From contig NZ_ATLO01000049.1 of assembly GCF_000416235.1 (NCBI RefSeq), forward strand, positions 474,516 through 538,515: DNA of 64,000 nt, written 5' to 3'. The stretch is from Pseudomonas sp. CFII64. Its GTDB lineage: Bacteria > Pseudomonadota > Gammaproteobacteria > Pseudomonadales > Pseudomonadaceae. The first letter of the stretch is position 1; the number at the start of each line of letters is the position of its first letter. Of this stretch, positions 32,034 to 42,116 are shown piece by piece. The notes under the pieces are model-generated. The model saw only the letters and a list, made by a program, of their open reading frames with translations, had not been told where the DNA came from and did not search any database. A program made the translations under genes and the position numbers.

Positions 32034-33524
32034 ATGCTTACCGACTTGCTAACCCGTCTCGGTGTCGACCCCGCGCTTTATCAGAAGGGCGACAAGCCTG
32101 TTCACACCCCCATCGACGGCAGCCGCATCGGCGCTGTGAATTGGGAAGGTGCCGCGGAAGTCGAACAACAAATCAGCCGTGCCGACGTGGCTTTCGAGGC
32201 CTGGCGCAAAGTACCGGCACCGCGCCGTGGCGAACTGATCCGTTTGTTCGGCGAAGCGTTGCGCAAGCACAAGGCTGATCTGGGCGAGCTGGTTTCCTGG
32301 GAAGCCGGCAAGATCACTCAGGAAGGCTTGGGTGAAGTTCAGGAAATGATCGATATCTGCGATTTCGCGGTCGGTCTGTCCCGCCAGTTGTACGGTTTGA
32401 CCATCGCCTCCGAGCGTCCAGGCCACCACATGCGTGAAACCTGGCACCCGCTGGGCGTCGTCGGCGTGATCAGCGCGTTCAATTTCCCGGTTGCGGTCTG
32501 GGCCTGGAACACCACGCTGGCGCTGGTCTGCGGTAATTCGGTGCTGTGGAAACCTTCGGAAAAAACTCCGTTGACCGGTCTGGCCTGCCAGGCGCTGTTC
32601 GACAAAGTGGCCAGCGAATTCGCCGATGCTCCGAAATATCTGGCTCAGGTGATCATCGGCGGCCGCGCGGCTGGCGAAGCGCTGGTCGATGATCCGCGCG
32701 TGGCCCTGATCAGCGCCACCGGCAGCACCCGCATGGGCCGTGAAGTCGCGCCGAAAGTCGCCGCACGTTTTGCCCGCAGCATTCTTGAACTGGGCGGCAA
32801 CAACGCGATGATCCTCAGCCCGAGCGCTGACCTGGATCTGGCCGTGCGCGCCATTCTGTTCAGCGCTGTCGGTACTGCCGGCCAGCGCTGCACCAGCCTG
32901 CGGCGGCTGATTGCTCACGAATCGGTCAAGGCCGAGATCGTTGCGCGTCTGAAAACCGCTTACGAGAAAATCCGCATCGGTCACCCGCTGGAAGGCAATC
33001 TGATCGGCCCGCTGATCGACAAGCAGAGCTTCGAAAACATGCAGGACGCGCTGGAACAGGCGTTGAGCGAAGGCGGCAAGGTCTTCGGCGGCAAGCGTCA
33101 GCTGGAAGATAAATTCCCCAATGCTTATTACGTTTCCCCGTCCATCGTGGAAATGCCTGAGCAGAGCGATGTGGTCTGCACCGAAACCTTCGCGCCGATC
33201 CTGTATGTCGTTGGCTACGAAGATTTCAACGAGGCGCTGCGCCTGAACAACGCGGTACCGCAAGGCCTGTCGTCGTGCATTTTCACCACTGACGTGCGTG
33301 AAGCCGAGCAGTTCATGTCCGCGCTGGGCAGCGACTGCGGTATCGCCAACGTCAACATCGGGCCGAGCGGCGCAGAAATCGGCGGCGCATTCGGCGGCGA
33401 GAAAGAAACCGGTGGCGGCCGTGAATCCGGCTCCGATTCGTGGCGCGCCTACATGCGTCGCCAGACCGCGACCGTGAACTACTCGCTGGAGTTGCCGTTG
33501 GCGCAGGGGATTACCTTCGATTGA
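32034..33524 (+). CDS. amaB: Piperideine-6-carboxylate / 2-aminoadipate semialdehyde dehydrogenase
   Basis: A 496-residue aldehyde dehydrogenase. The NAD-binding and catalytic elements include FNFPVAVWAWNTTLALVCGN, the general-base Glu in LELGGNN and the nucleophilic Cys in GQRCTSLRRL. Similarity to antiquitin/AmaB, plus the adjacent AmaA and LysR genes, indicates oxidation of 2-aminoadipate 6-semialdehyde to 2-aminoadipate. The ATG follows an AGGAGAG site. It starts the amaBA operon of pipecolate and D-lysine breakdown. Confidence 0.9.
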   Translation: MLTDLLTRLGVDPALYQKGDKPVHTPIDGSRIGAVNWEGAAEVEQQISRADVAFEAWRKVPAPRRGELIRLFGEALRKHKADLGELVSWEAGKITQEGLGEVQEMIDICDFAVGLSRQLYGLTIASERPGHHMRETWHPLGVVGVISAFNFPVAVWAWNTTLALVCGNSVLWKPSEKTPLTGLACQALFDKVASEFADAPKYLAQVIIGGRAAGEALVDDPRVALISATGSTRMGREVAPKVAARFARSILELGGNNAMILSPSADLDLAVRAILFSAVGTAGQRCTSLRRLIAHESVKAEIVARLKTAYEKIRIGHPLEGNLIGPLIDKQSFENMQDALEQALSEGGKVFGGKRQLEDKFPNAYYVSPSIVEMPEQSDVVCTETFAPILYVVGYEDFNEALRLNNAVPQGLSSCIFTTDVREAEQFMSALGSDCGIANVNIGPSGAEIGGAFGGEKETGGGRESGSDSWRAYMRRQTATVNYSLELPLAQGITFD

Positions 33525-33562
33525 TGTGATGCGGTATGCCTGACGTACCGCGTCGACTGATT

Positions 33563-33615
33563 CGCGGGCAAGCCTCGCTCCAACAGCTATATCCGTTGGA
33601 GCGAGGCTGCCCGCG
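33563..33615. repeat. REPIN, family C
   Basis: CGCGGGCAAGCCTCGCTCCA and its inverted copy lie between amaB and amaA. A single unit of the same motif is found near 62255. The hairpin may lower amaA expression relative to amaB. Confidence 0.85.
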
Positions 33616-33677
33616 TAGGCGTCGGATGAGGCGACGTATTTTCCGAGATCTGAATCATGGTTTTCCGGGGTTTTGCG

Positions 33678-34961
33678 ATGCCGCTACGCGAAGAATGTCT
33701 GTGGGAAACGCTGACGCCCCAACGCCCTGAAGCCCAGGCGTTGCGGGGGGAGTTGACGGTCGATGTGTGCGTCATTGGCGCAGGCATCACCGGTTTGTCG
33801 GCAGCGGTTCACTTGCTCGAACAAGGTAAACGGGTGGCCGTGCTGGAAGCCCATCGCACTGGCCATGGTGGTTCGGGGCGCAACGTAGGGTTGGTAAACG
33901 CCGGGCTGTGGATTCCTCCGGATGATATCGAAGCCGGTTTCGGCAAGGCGATTGGCAGCCAGTTGAACCAGATGCTCGGCGCAGCGCCCGCGCTGGTGTT
34001 CAGCCTGATCGACAAATACGGCATTGATTGCCAGCTGCGTCGTGAAGGCACGCTGCACATGGCGCATAACGCCAAGGGTGTGGCCGATCTGCGCAGTCGC
34101 GAGCAGCAATGGCAGCGGCGCGGCGCTCCGGTCGAACTGTTGACCGGCAAGGCCTGCGAAGAAGCCACCGGCACCACGAAAATCACTGCTGCGTTGCTGG
34201 ATCGGCGCGCCGGTACGTTCAATCCGATGGCGTACACCAGCGGGCTGGCGTCGGCGGTGGGTCGTTTGGGTGGGCAGTTGTTCGATCATTCGCCCGTTAC
34301 CCGTCTCGAACGCCAGGGCGCTAAATGGTGCGTTGTCACCGAGCATGGCGCGGTGCTGGCCGAGAAGGTGGTGATCGCCTCCAACGCCTACACCGAAGGC
34401 CAATGGACCGAACTGCGGCGCAGTTTTTTCCCCGGTTATTACTATCAGGTGGCGTCAACGCCGATGAGCGACGAGGCGGCGCAGCAAGTGCTGCCGTTTG
34501 GTCAGGGTTCGTGGGACACGCGCCAGGTGCTGAGCAGCATTCGTCGCGATGCCGACGGTCGCCTGTTGCTGGGCAGCCTGGGCAATGGCAATCAAAAGCC
34601 GGGCTGGTTCCTGAAGGCGTGGGCGGATCGTGTGCAGCAGCACTATTACCCGTACCTGAAAAATGTGGAATGGGAATGCACCTGGACCGGTTGCATCTCG
34701 TTTACGCCCGATCATCTGTTACGCATGTTCGAACCTGCCCCAGGTCTGGTCGCAGTAACAGGTTACAACGGGCGCGGAAACACCACGGGCACAGTGGTGG
34801 GCAAGGCTTTTGCCGATTACCTGTGCACAGACGACACAAACGTGCTGCCAATCCCGTTTACGCCCATGGCGCCGTTGGCTGGCGTCGGGCTGCGCAGCGC
34901 TTTATATGAAGCGGGATTCTCCCTTTATCACGCCGGCCAGTGCCTGCGCATCGTGATCTGA
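33678..34961 (+). CDS. amaA: FAD-dependent L-pipecolate oxidase
   Basis: A 427-residue DAO-family oxidoreductase. The N-terminal dinucleotide fold DVCVIGAGITGLSAA (GxGxxG) starts near residue 31, and a C-terminal stretch TGYNGRGNTTG contacts FAD. AmaA oxidises L-pipecolate to piperideine-6-carboxylate, which opens to the amaB substrate. The start at 33678 matches the family; ATG 33657 adds seven residues and cannot be excluded. It lies 150 bp after amaB with a family C REPIN between. Confidence 0.88.
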   Translation: MPLREECLWETLTPQRPEAQALRGELTVDVCVIGAGITGLSAAVHLLEQGKRVAVLEAHRTGHGGSGRNVGLVNAGLWIPPDDIEAGFGKAIGSQLNQMLGAAPALVFSLIDKYGIDCQLRREGTLHMAHNAKGVADLRSREQQWQRRGAPVELLTGKACEEATGTTKITAALLDRRAGTFNPMAYTSGLASAVGRLGGQLFDHSPVTRLERQGAKWCVVTEHGAVLAEKVVIASNAYTEGQWTELRRSFFPGYYYQVASTPMSDEAAQQVLPFGQGSWDTRQVLSSIRRDADGRLLLGSLGNGNQKPGWFLKAWADRVQQHYYPYLKNVEWECTWTGCISFTPDHLLRMFEPAPGLVAVTGYNGRGNTTGTVVGKAFADYLCTDDTNVLPIPFTPMAPLAGVGLRSALYEAGFSLYHAGQCLRIVI

Positions 34962-35319
34962 CCAAAAACCGCTGCTTTATCAGGCGCTTTGCTCCTCATC
35001 CACTAACCTCAAATGGTGCGTCTCGTAGCGCGAGCGCACCTACGGTGTGCACTTCGGTGACGCAAGCTGTTACAGCAAGGTTGTACGTGGCTTATTGGAC
35101 GGGTTGCTAGTTTTGTTTGCTTGGGTTGCTCTTTTTTTGTGGAGGGGTTGCACCTGCTGCGTTCTAGACGGTTGCACGCCCTGCAAGGAAGGCTCTAAAC
35201 GAACCACTTTCAACAAATCCATGAGTTTTTGCAGAATAAAAAATGAATGGCACGCCACTTGCTCAGAGCAATCTCTGTAGTCGCAGTGCTAATCAAAAAA
35301 AACTTCAGGAGCACCACTC
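34962..35319 (+). other. Gap between amaA and the ABC transporter operon
   Basis: This 358-bp stretch contains a hairpin (GGTGCG 35015-35020 with CGCACC 35035-35040, plus inner CTCG/CGAG), perhaps ending amaBA transcription. A T-rich, lower-GC segment covers about 35,090-35,250. A TTGCA-N5-TGCAA palindrome lies at 35172-35186. A sigma-54 promoter is at 35248-35263. An open frame through the region is rejected as a gene. Confidence 0.6.
35248..35263 (+). promoter_or_regulatory. Sigma-54 (RpoN) promoter of the branched-chain amino-acid transporter
   Basis: TGGCACGCCACTTGCT matches the -24/-12 consensus, with GG and GC exactly ten bases apart. Transcription would start near 35273, leaving a ~45-nt leader before the substrate-binding protein gene. 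This implies activation by NtrC or another enhancer-binding protein. Confidence 0.88.
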
Positions 35320-36453
35320 ATGTCGCAGACGTTTTACAGGAAAGGCTTTCTGGCAATCGCAGTTGCTACTGCATTGGGCGTGTCTTCGTTTGCTCAGGCT
35401 GATATCAAGATCGGCGTTGCTGGCCCGATGACCGGCGCCAACGCGTCGTTTGGCGAGCAATACATGAAAGGCGCTCAAGCGGCTGCTGACGCCATTAACG
35501 CTGCGGGCGGGGTCAACGGCGAGAAAATCGCGTTGACGGCGTATGACGATGCTTGCGAACCGAAACAAGCCGTTGCCGTCGCCAACAAGGCGGCCTCGGA
35601 CAAAGTAGCTGGCGTTGTCGGTCACTTCTGCTCATCTTCGACCATTCCAGCTTCGGAAGTGTATGACGAAGCGGGCATCATCGCGATTACCCCTGGCTCC
35701 ACCAACCCGACTGTCACCGAGCGCGGCCTGAATGCCATGTTCCGCATGTGTGGTCGTGATGACCAGCAAGGCATCGTCGCCGGCGATTACATTGTCGATG
35801 TTCTGAAAGGCAAGAAAATCGCGGTCATCAACGACAAGGACACCTACGGTAAAGGCCTGGCCGACGCTACCGCCAAGCAGCTGACCAAACGTGGCGTCAA
35901 GCCGGTGCTGGAAGAAGGCCTGACCCGCGGCGAGAAAGACTTCAGCGCCCTGGTGACCAAAATCCGTTCCGTTGGCGCTGACGTCGTTTACTTCGGCGGC
36001 CTGCACCCTGAAGCCGGTCCTCTGGTTCGTCAGATGCGTGAACAAGGCCTCAAAGACGTCAAGTTCATGTCCGATGACGGTATCGTGACCGACGAACTGG
36101 TGACCACCGCTGGGGGTGCACAGTACGTTGACGGCGTTTACATGACCTTCGGCGCCGACCCGCGCATGCTGCCTGACAGCAAGGCCGTTGTTGATCAGTT
36201 CCGCAAAACCGGTTACGAGCCTGAAGGTTACACGCTGTACGCCTACGCTTCGGTTCAGGCTTTGGCGGCTGGCTTCAATGGCGCCAAATCCAACAAAGGC
36301 GAAGATGCCAGCAAATGGCTCAAAGCCAATCCTGTGAAAACCGTCATGGGCGAGAAAACCTGGGATGCCAAAGGCGACCTGAAGGTTTCCGACTACGTGG
36401 TTTACCAGTGGGACAAAAACGGTAAATACCATCAGCTCGAAAAGCAGAAGTGA
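35320..36453 (+). CDS. Branched-chain amino-acid ABC transporter substrate-binding protein
   Basis: A 377-residue periplasmic protein of the LivJ/BraC family. The signal peptide ends in SSFAQA near residue 27. The mature protein begins DIKIGVAGPMTGANASFGEQY, the family opening. A loop with paired cysteines (DDACEPK and GHFCSSST) is typical. It feeds the permease encoded directly downstream. AGGAG precedes the ATG. PAO1 has two such systems; this one matches the copy next to the ama region rather than braCDEFG itself. Confidence 0.93.
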   Translation: MSQTFYRKGFLAIAVATALGVSSFAQADIKIGVAGPMTGANASFGEQYMKGAQAAADAINAAGGVNGEKIALTAYDDACEPKQAVAVANKAASDKVAGVVGHFCSSSTIPASEVYDEAGIIAITPGSTNPTVTERGLNAMFRMCGRDDQQGIVAGDYIVDVLKGKKIAVINDKDTYGKGLADATAKQLTKRGVKPVLEEGLTRGEKDFSALVTKIRSVGADVVYFGGLHPEAGPLVRQMREQGLKDVKFMSDDGIVTDELVTTAGGAQYVDGVYMTFGADPRMLPDSKAVVDQFRKTGYEPEGYTLYAYASVQALAAGFNGAKSNKGEDASKWLKANPVKTVMGEKTWDAKGDLKVSDYVVYQWDKNGKYHQLEKQK

Positions 36454-36619
36454 GATAGCCGTACTGGCGTTTCAGGACGCCGGTTCGTCTATGTAATGGG
36501 GCGTGGGGTTGGCGCCCCCTTGAGTTCTTCTGTTGCCTCATGATGTCGGCCCGGTGCACCTCACGAGGGGGTATTCGGGCCGAATTCAAATGGCCTTTCA
36601 AGATTCGTGAGCGTGCGTG

Positions 36620-37534
<915 letters not shown>

Positions 37535-37536
37535 CT

Positions 37537-38853
37537 ATGTCTGCTCCTACAAAACCCATCGATATCAAACAAAGCCTGATCGACGCAGTCATTGCCGGAC
37601 TGCTGGCTCTCATCGTTTTCGGCCCGATTGTGGGCGTGGTGCTCGACGGTTACGGCTTCAATCTGCAACCGACGCGCGTGGCTGTCCTGGTCGGCGTAGT
37701 AATGGTCGGTCGTCTGCTGCTGAGCCTGTTCATGCAGACCCCGAAAGGCGTGATCATTGCGCAGAGCTTCGAAAGCTCCAGCTCCGGCGTGCATGTGTTG
37801 GCACCGGACTACAAGTCGCGTCTGCGCTACATCATTCCGGCGATGGTGGTCATTGCCATCGTGTTCCCGGTATTTGCGGACAAATACGTGCTGACCGTGG
37901 TCATTCTCGGCTTGATCTATGTGTTGCTGGGCCTTGGCCTGAACATCGTGGTCGGCCTGGCGGGCCTGCTCGACCTGGGCTACGTGGCGTTCTATGCGAT
38001 TGGCGCTTATGGGCTGGCCTTGGGTTACCAATACCTGGGCCTGGGTTTCTGGTCGGCATTGCCTTTGGCGGCGATTGCGGCGGCGTTGGCCGGATGTATC
38101 CTCGGCTTTCCGGTGTTGCGCATGCACGGTGACTATCTGGCCATCGTGACCCTGGGTTTCGGCGAGATCATTCGTCTGGTGTTGAACAACTGGCTGTCGT
38201 TCACCGGCGGACCCAATGGCGTGCCGGTGCCTTCGCCGACTTTCTTCGGTCTGGAGTTCGGTCGCCGTGCCAAAGAAGGCGGGGTGCCGATTCATGAATT
38301 CTTCGGCTTCGATTACAACCCGGACCTGAAATTCATCTTTATCTATGCGGTGCTGTTCCTGGTCGTGCTAGCGGTGCTGTATATCAAACATCGCCTGACG
38401 CGCATGCCGGTCGGTCGCGCCTGGGAAGCCCTGCGCGAAGATGAGATCGCCTGCCGCGCCATGGGTCTGAATCACGTATTGGTCAAGCTTTCGGCATTCA
38501 CCATCGGTGCATCCACTGCGGGTCTGGCCGGGGTGTTTTTTGCCAGCTATCAGGGCTTCATCAACCCGACTTCGTTTACGTTCTTCGAGTCGGCCTTGAT
38601 CCTCGCCATCGTGGTACTCGGCGGCATGGGCTCGACGGTTGGCGTGGTCATCGCCGCCTTTGTCTTGACGGTCGCTCCCGAGTTGCTGCGCAGCTTTGCC
38701 GAATACCGCGTTCTGCTGTTCGGGATCCTCATGGTGTTAATGATGATCTGGCGCCCACGTGGCCTGATCCGCATCAGCCGGACCGGCGTGCGCCCGCGCA
38801 AGGGTGTGCTGGTTGATCCCAATGCCACTGCGAAACAGGGAGTTACGCCATGA
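37537..38853 (+). CDS. livM: Branched-chain amino-acid ABC transporter permease (LivM type)
   Basis: A 438-residue permease, at the long end for the family because of an N-terminal extension with two extra hydrophobic segments (about residues 15-40 and 48-65). The core begins near LTVVILGLIYVLLGLGLNIVVG, and the EAA-like loop is GRAWEALREDEIACRAMG. Two bases separate it from livH, and its stop overlaps livG by four bases. Confidence 0.93.
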   Translation: MSAPTKPIDIKQSLIDAVIAGLLALIVFGPIVGVVLDGYGFNLQPTRVAVLVGVVMVGRLLLSLFMQTPKGVIIAQSFESSSSGVHVLAPDYKSRLRYIIPAMVVIAIVFPVFADKYVLTVVILGLIYVLLGLGLNIVVGLAGLLDLGYVAFYAIGAYGLALGYQYLGLGFWSALPLAAIAAALAGCILGFPVLRMHGDYLAIVTLGFGEIIRLVLNNWLSFTGGPNGVPVPSPTFFGLEFGRRAKEGGVPIHEFFGFDYNPDLKFIFIYAVLFLVVLAVLYIKHRLTRMPVGRAWEALREDEIACRAMGLNHVLVKLSAFTIGASTAGLAGVFFASYQGFINPTSFTFFESALILAIVVLGGMGSTVGVVIAAFVLTVAPELLRSFAEYRVLLFGILMVLMMIWRPRGLIRISRTGVRPRKGVLVDPNATAKQGVTP

Positions 38854-39725
38854 GCAGCGAAATCATTCTCTCTGTCGAACACCTGATGATGCACTTCGGC
38901 GGTATCAAGGCGCTCAGCGACGTCAGCATCAAGGTCCGCAAGAACTCGATCTTCGCCCTGATCGGCCCCAACGGCGCGGGCAAGACCACGGTATTCAACT
39001 GCCTGACCGGGTTCTACAAAGCCACCGGTGGGCGCATCGAGCTGCATACGCGCGGAACATCGACCAACGTCATCAAGCTGCTGGGCGAACCCTTCCAGGT
39101 CACGGACTTTGTCTCGCCGAAAAGCTTCCTCAGCCGCGTGTATTACAAAATGTTCGGCGGCACCCACCTGGTGAATCGCGCCGGGCTGGCGCGAACCTTC
39201 CAGAACATTCGCCTGTTCAAGGAAATGTCGGTGCTGGAAAACCTGTTGGTCGCCCAGCACATGTGGGTCAACCGCAGCATGCTGGCCGGCATCCTCAACA
39301 CCAAGGGCTATCGCCAGGCCGAAGAAGACGCGATCAACACCGCGTTCTACTGGCTGGAAGTCGTCGATCTGGTGGACTGCGCCAACCGTCTTGCCGGTGA
39401 ATTGTCCTACGGCCAGCAACGCCGTCTGGAAATCGCCCGGGCCATGTGCACGCGGCCGCAGGTGATCTGCCTGGACGAACCGGCAGCGGGCCTCAATCCG
39501 CAGGAAACCGAAGCCTTGAGCGGCATGATCCGCTTGCTGCGCGACGAACACGACATGACCATCGTGCTGATCGAGCACGACATGGGCATGGTCATGGGTA
39601 TTTCCGACGATATTGTGGTGCTCGACCACGGCAACGTGATTGCCGCCGGTGGGCCGGAACAGATCCGCAACGATCCGAAAGTGATCGCCGCGTACCTGGG
39701 CGCTGATGAAGAGGAGTTGGTATGA
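38850..39725 (+). CDS. livG: Branched-chain amino-acid ABC transporter ATPase (LivG type)
   Basis: A 291-residue ATPase with Walker A GPNGAGKTT near residue 43, signature LSYGQQRRLEIARA, Walker B VICLDEPAAGLNPQE and the switch histidine in VLIEHDMGMV. LivG-type proteins carry the extra helical segment seen here between Walker A and the signature. It overlaps the neighbours on both sides by four bases. Confidence 0.95.
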   Translation: MSSEIILSVEHLMMHFGGIKALSDVSIKVRKNSIFALIGPNGAGKTTVFNCLTGFYKATGGRIELHTRGTSTNVIKLLGEPFQVTDFVSPKSFLSRVYYKMFGGTHLVNRAGLARTFQNIRLFKEMSVLENLLVAQHMWVNRSMLAGILNTKGYRQAEEDAINTAFYWLEVVDLVDCANRLAGELSYGQQRRLEIARAMCTRPQVICLDEPAAGLNPQETEALSGMIRLLRDEHDMTIVLIEHDMGMVMGISDDIVVLDHGNVIAAGGPEQIRNDPKVIAAYLGADEEELV

Positions 39726-40438
39726 GTAAGCCGATCCTCGAATTGAAAGAGATCGATGTGTATTACGGGCCGATCCAGGCCCTGAAAAAAGTCTCGCTGC
39801 ACATCAATGAAGGCGAAACCGTGAGCCTGATCGGCTCCAACGGCGCGGGCAAGTCCACGCTGTTGATGTCGATCTTCGGCCAGCCCCGCGCGGCCAGCGG
39901 GCAGATCATCTATCAGGGCACCGACATCACCCACAAGTCGTCGCACTACATCGCGTCCAACGGCATTGCGCAGTCGCCGGAAGGCCGGCGGGTATTCCCC
40001 GACATGTCGGTGGAAGAAAACCTGATGATGGGCACCATCCCGATTGGCGACAAACACTCGGCTGAAGACATGCAGCGCATGTTCGAGTTGTTTCCGCGTC
40101 TCAAGGAGCGCCGCAACCAGCGCGCCATGACCATGTCCGGCGGCGAGCAGCAAATGCTCGCCATCGCCCGCGCCCTGATGAGCCGGCCCAAACTGCTGCT
40201 GCTCGACGAGCCGAGCCTGGGTCTGGCACCGATCATCGTCAAACAGATCTTCTCGACTCTGCGCGAGCTGGCGGCCACCGGCATGACCATCTTCCTCGTC
40301 GAGCAGAACGCCAACCACGCGTTGAAGCTGTCTGATCGGGCCTACGTGATGGTCAACGGCGAAATCCGCCTGACCGGCACCGGCAAGGAGTTGCTGGTCA
40401 ACGAAGAGGTCAGGAACGCTTATCTGGGCGGGCATTGA
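39722..40438 (+). CDS. livF: Branched-chain amino-acid ABC transporter ATPase (LivF type)
   Basis: A 238-residue ATPase with Walker A GSNGAGKST, signature MSGGEQQMLAIARA, Walker B LLLLDEPSLGLAP and LVEQNANHAL. It is the second ATPase of the Liv heterodimer and the last gene of the operon; a terminator follows 23 bp later. Confidence 0.95.
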   Translation: MSKPILELKEIDVYYGPIQALKKVSLHINEGETVSLIGSNGAGKSTLLMSIFGQPRAASGQIIYQGTDITHKSSHYIASNGIAQSPEGRRVFPDMSVEENLMMGTIPIGDKHSAEDMQRMFELFPRLKERRNQRAMTMSGGEQQMLAIARALMSRPKLLLLDEPSLGLAPIIVKQIFSTLRELAATGMTIFLVEQNANHALKLSDRAYVMVNGEIRLTGTGKELLVNEEVRNAYLGGH

Positions 40439-40461
40439 TGGCCTGATACCGGGGAGAACAA

Positions 40462-40487
40462 AGAAAGAGGCTTCGGCCTCTTTTTTG
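40462..40487 (+). terminator. Terminator after the liv operon
   Basis: Inverted repeat AAAGAGGC / GCCTCTTT with a TTCG tetraloop followed by T6. A classical strong intrinsic terminator. Confidence 0.9.
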
Positions 40488-40546
40488 TTTAGGGGCTGAC
40501 GCTGCGATTCGTAGGATTCAGGAGGCTTTTTGTGCTTGCCGCCAAT

Positions 40547-41123
40547 TGTGGAAAACATTTTTGACGCGCCACTAAACCGCGACATAAAGCCGCTGCAAAT
40601 AGTTGTTTTGTCACGCTTTTGACTTGTTCAGGTTTACTGTGGAGGTGCCTGTGAATAACGTGGGAGTAGCTGGCTGAAGCCCTTTGTTTATAAGGGCTGC
40701 AGCGATGTGATCAATTTTTGATCAGCAGTTTTTTCGTTTCCGTTGACGGGGTTTGTCAACGTTTTAAAGACTGGTTTTTCATACAGCTTCTATATCGGTC
40801 CAGCCTGTGGATAAGTCTGTGGGCAAGCGTTGGAAATAGTCGGCAAAGTGCCGGTTGGTCTGGCTCGCAGCAGCCACAGCGAATTTCCCCGGTTGATCTT
40901 GTTTCACAGCCTTTACAGATGCCGGGCGTGACGTCAAGGGGAAAACCCCCGCCTTTCTTTCTGCAGGCCGCGCCATGCCTCGCTTGGACTGTTTTGCACT
41001 TACTCCCAAAGACTGTGGGTCTGGCTGTGGATAACGTGGGTAAAACTGCGTGCAGGCCATGCGCGGACTGGCCCGGCTCTGGCTGGTTGTTTTTTGTACA
41101 ACTGGATGAATGTTTTATCCACA
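40547..41123. promoter_or_regulatory. Cluster of DnaA boxes away from oriC
   Basis: Perfect TGTGGATAA boxes lie at 40806-40814 and 41026-41034, and the perfect inverse TTATCCACA at 41115-41123. Single-mismatch sites are TGTGGAAAA (40547-40555) and TGTGAATAA (40650-40658). A perfect 9-mer on either strand is expected about once per 131 kb by chance, yet three fall within 318 bp. No oriC genes (dnaA, dnaN, rpmH) adjoin. A DnaA-titration (datA-like) or DnaA-reactivation (DARS-like) locus is a reasonable inference. Confidence 0.65.
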
Positions 41124-41222
41124 GACTTGCCCGTAACCGGTCTGGGCGGGCATTCTGCTGGCCTTGTTCAATTTAACGCTTCCAAGGGGCAGCCTTGCCT
41201 CGTGCCACTTCAGGAGAACGAA

Positions 41223-41987
41223 ATGACTTCCACTGTGTTCATTACCGGTGCTACTTCCGGATTTGGCGAAGCCTGTGCGCGCCGTTTTGCCGAAGCCGGA
41301 TGGTCGCTGATCCTGACCGGTCGCCGTGAAGAGCGCCTTAACGCCCTGAGCGCTGAATTGTCGAAACAGACCAAGGTGCACACGCTGGTGCTGGACGTGC
41401 GTGATCGTGCCGCCATGGAGGCCGCTATCGAAGGCCTGCCGGCCGAGTTCGCCAAGATCACTGGTCTGATCAACAACGCCGGTCTGGCGCTGGGCATCGA
41501 TCCTGCGCCGAAATGCGATCTGGACGATTGGGACACCATGATCGACACCAACATCAAGGGTCTGGTCTACAGCACGCGCTTGCTGCTGCCGCGCCTGATC
41601 GCTCATGGTCGCGGGGCAAGCATCGTCAACCTGGGTTCGGTTGCGGGCAACTATCCGTATCCGGGCGGCAACGTCTACGGCGGCACCAAGGCATTTGTCG
41701 GTCAATTCTCGCTGAACCTGCGCAATGACCTGATCGGCACCGGCGTGCGGGTCACCAATCTGGAGCCGGGCCTGTGCGAGAGCGAGTTCTCGCTGGTGCG
41801 TTTCGGGGGCGACCAGACCAAGTACGACGCCACTTATGCCGGCGCCGAGCCGATTCAACCGCAGGACATTGCCGACACGATCTTCTGGATCATGAACACC
41901 CCGGCGCACGTGAACATCAACAGCCTTGAGCTGATGCCGGTAAGCCAGACCTGGGCCGGGTTTGCGATTGATCGCAATCGCGGCTGA
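41223..41987 (+). CDS. SDR-family NAD(P)-dependent oxidoreductase, YdfG-like
   Basis: A 254-residue classical short-chain dehydrogenase. The cofactor motif is TGATSGFGEA near residue 8, NNAGLALG marks the core, and the catalytic Ser-Tyr-Lys lies in NLGSVAGNYPYPGGNVYGGTKAF. Closest to E. coli YdfG, which oxidises L-allo-threonine, serine and 3-hydroxypropionate-type compounds with NADP. AGGAG is placed correctly before ATG 41223. Confidence 0.88.
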   Translation: MTSTVFITGATSGFGEACARRFAEAGWSLILTGRREERLNALSAELSKQTKVHTLVLDVRDRAAMEAAIEGLPAEFAKITGLINNAGLALGIDPAPKCDLDDWDTMIDTNIKGLVYSTRLLLPRLIAHGRGASIVNLGSVAGNYPYPGGNVYGGTKAFVGQFSLNLRNDLIGTGVRVTNLEPGLCESEFSLVRFGGDQTKYDATYAGAEPIQPQDIADTIFWIMNTPAHVNINSLELMPVSQTWAGFAIDRNRG

Positions 41988-42007
41988 CTCCTGACGCCAA
42001 GGTCACC

Positions 42008-42096
42008 GTAGGACTGGTTTTAGCCGGGAGAGCACCGAAATTACCGTAGGACCGGCTTTAGCCGGGAGAGCATTCTCGCGGCTGACGCCGCTCCTA
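42008..42096. repeat. Three-unit REP cluster, family A
   Basis: Two direct copies of GTAGGACYGGYTTTAGCCGG (42008 and 42045) are followed by a diverged inverted unit ending CGCTCCTAC. It lies between the convergent SDR and AGE genes. Confidence 0.85.
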
Positions 42097-42116
42097 CGGT
42101 CTATTGGCCGATTCAA

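Larger units (their letters stand above)
40439..41222. other. 784-bp non-coding gap with DnaA boxes
   Basis: Apart from the liv terminator, no gene is seen. The gap is AT-richer than its surroundings and has T runs, a TGATCAA-TTT-TTGATCA palindrome (40708-40724) and five DnaA-box-like sites. The SDR promoter must lie near its right end, where TTGTACAA (41093-41100) is a further palindrome. An upstream extension of the SDR frame to 41094 is not credible. Confidence 0.6.

Noticed and set aside
35047..35280. 77-codon Cys-rich open frame ahead of the ABC transporter
   Set aside because: No ribosome site, it spans the sigma-54 promoter, and its low-GC DNA reads like a regulatory region.
41094..41222. 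N-terminal extension of the SDR gene
   Set aside because: The TGATSGFGEA cofactor motif needs the start at 41223, which has an ideal AGGAG; the extension overlaps a DnaA box.
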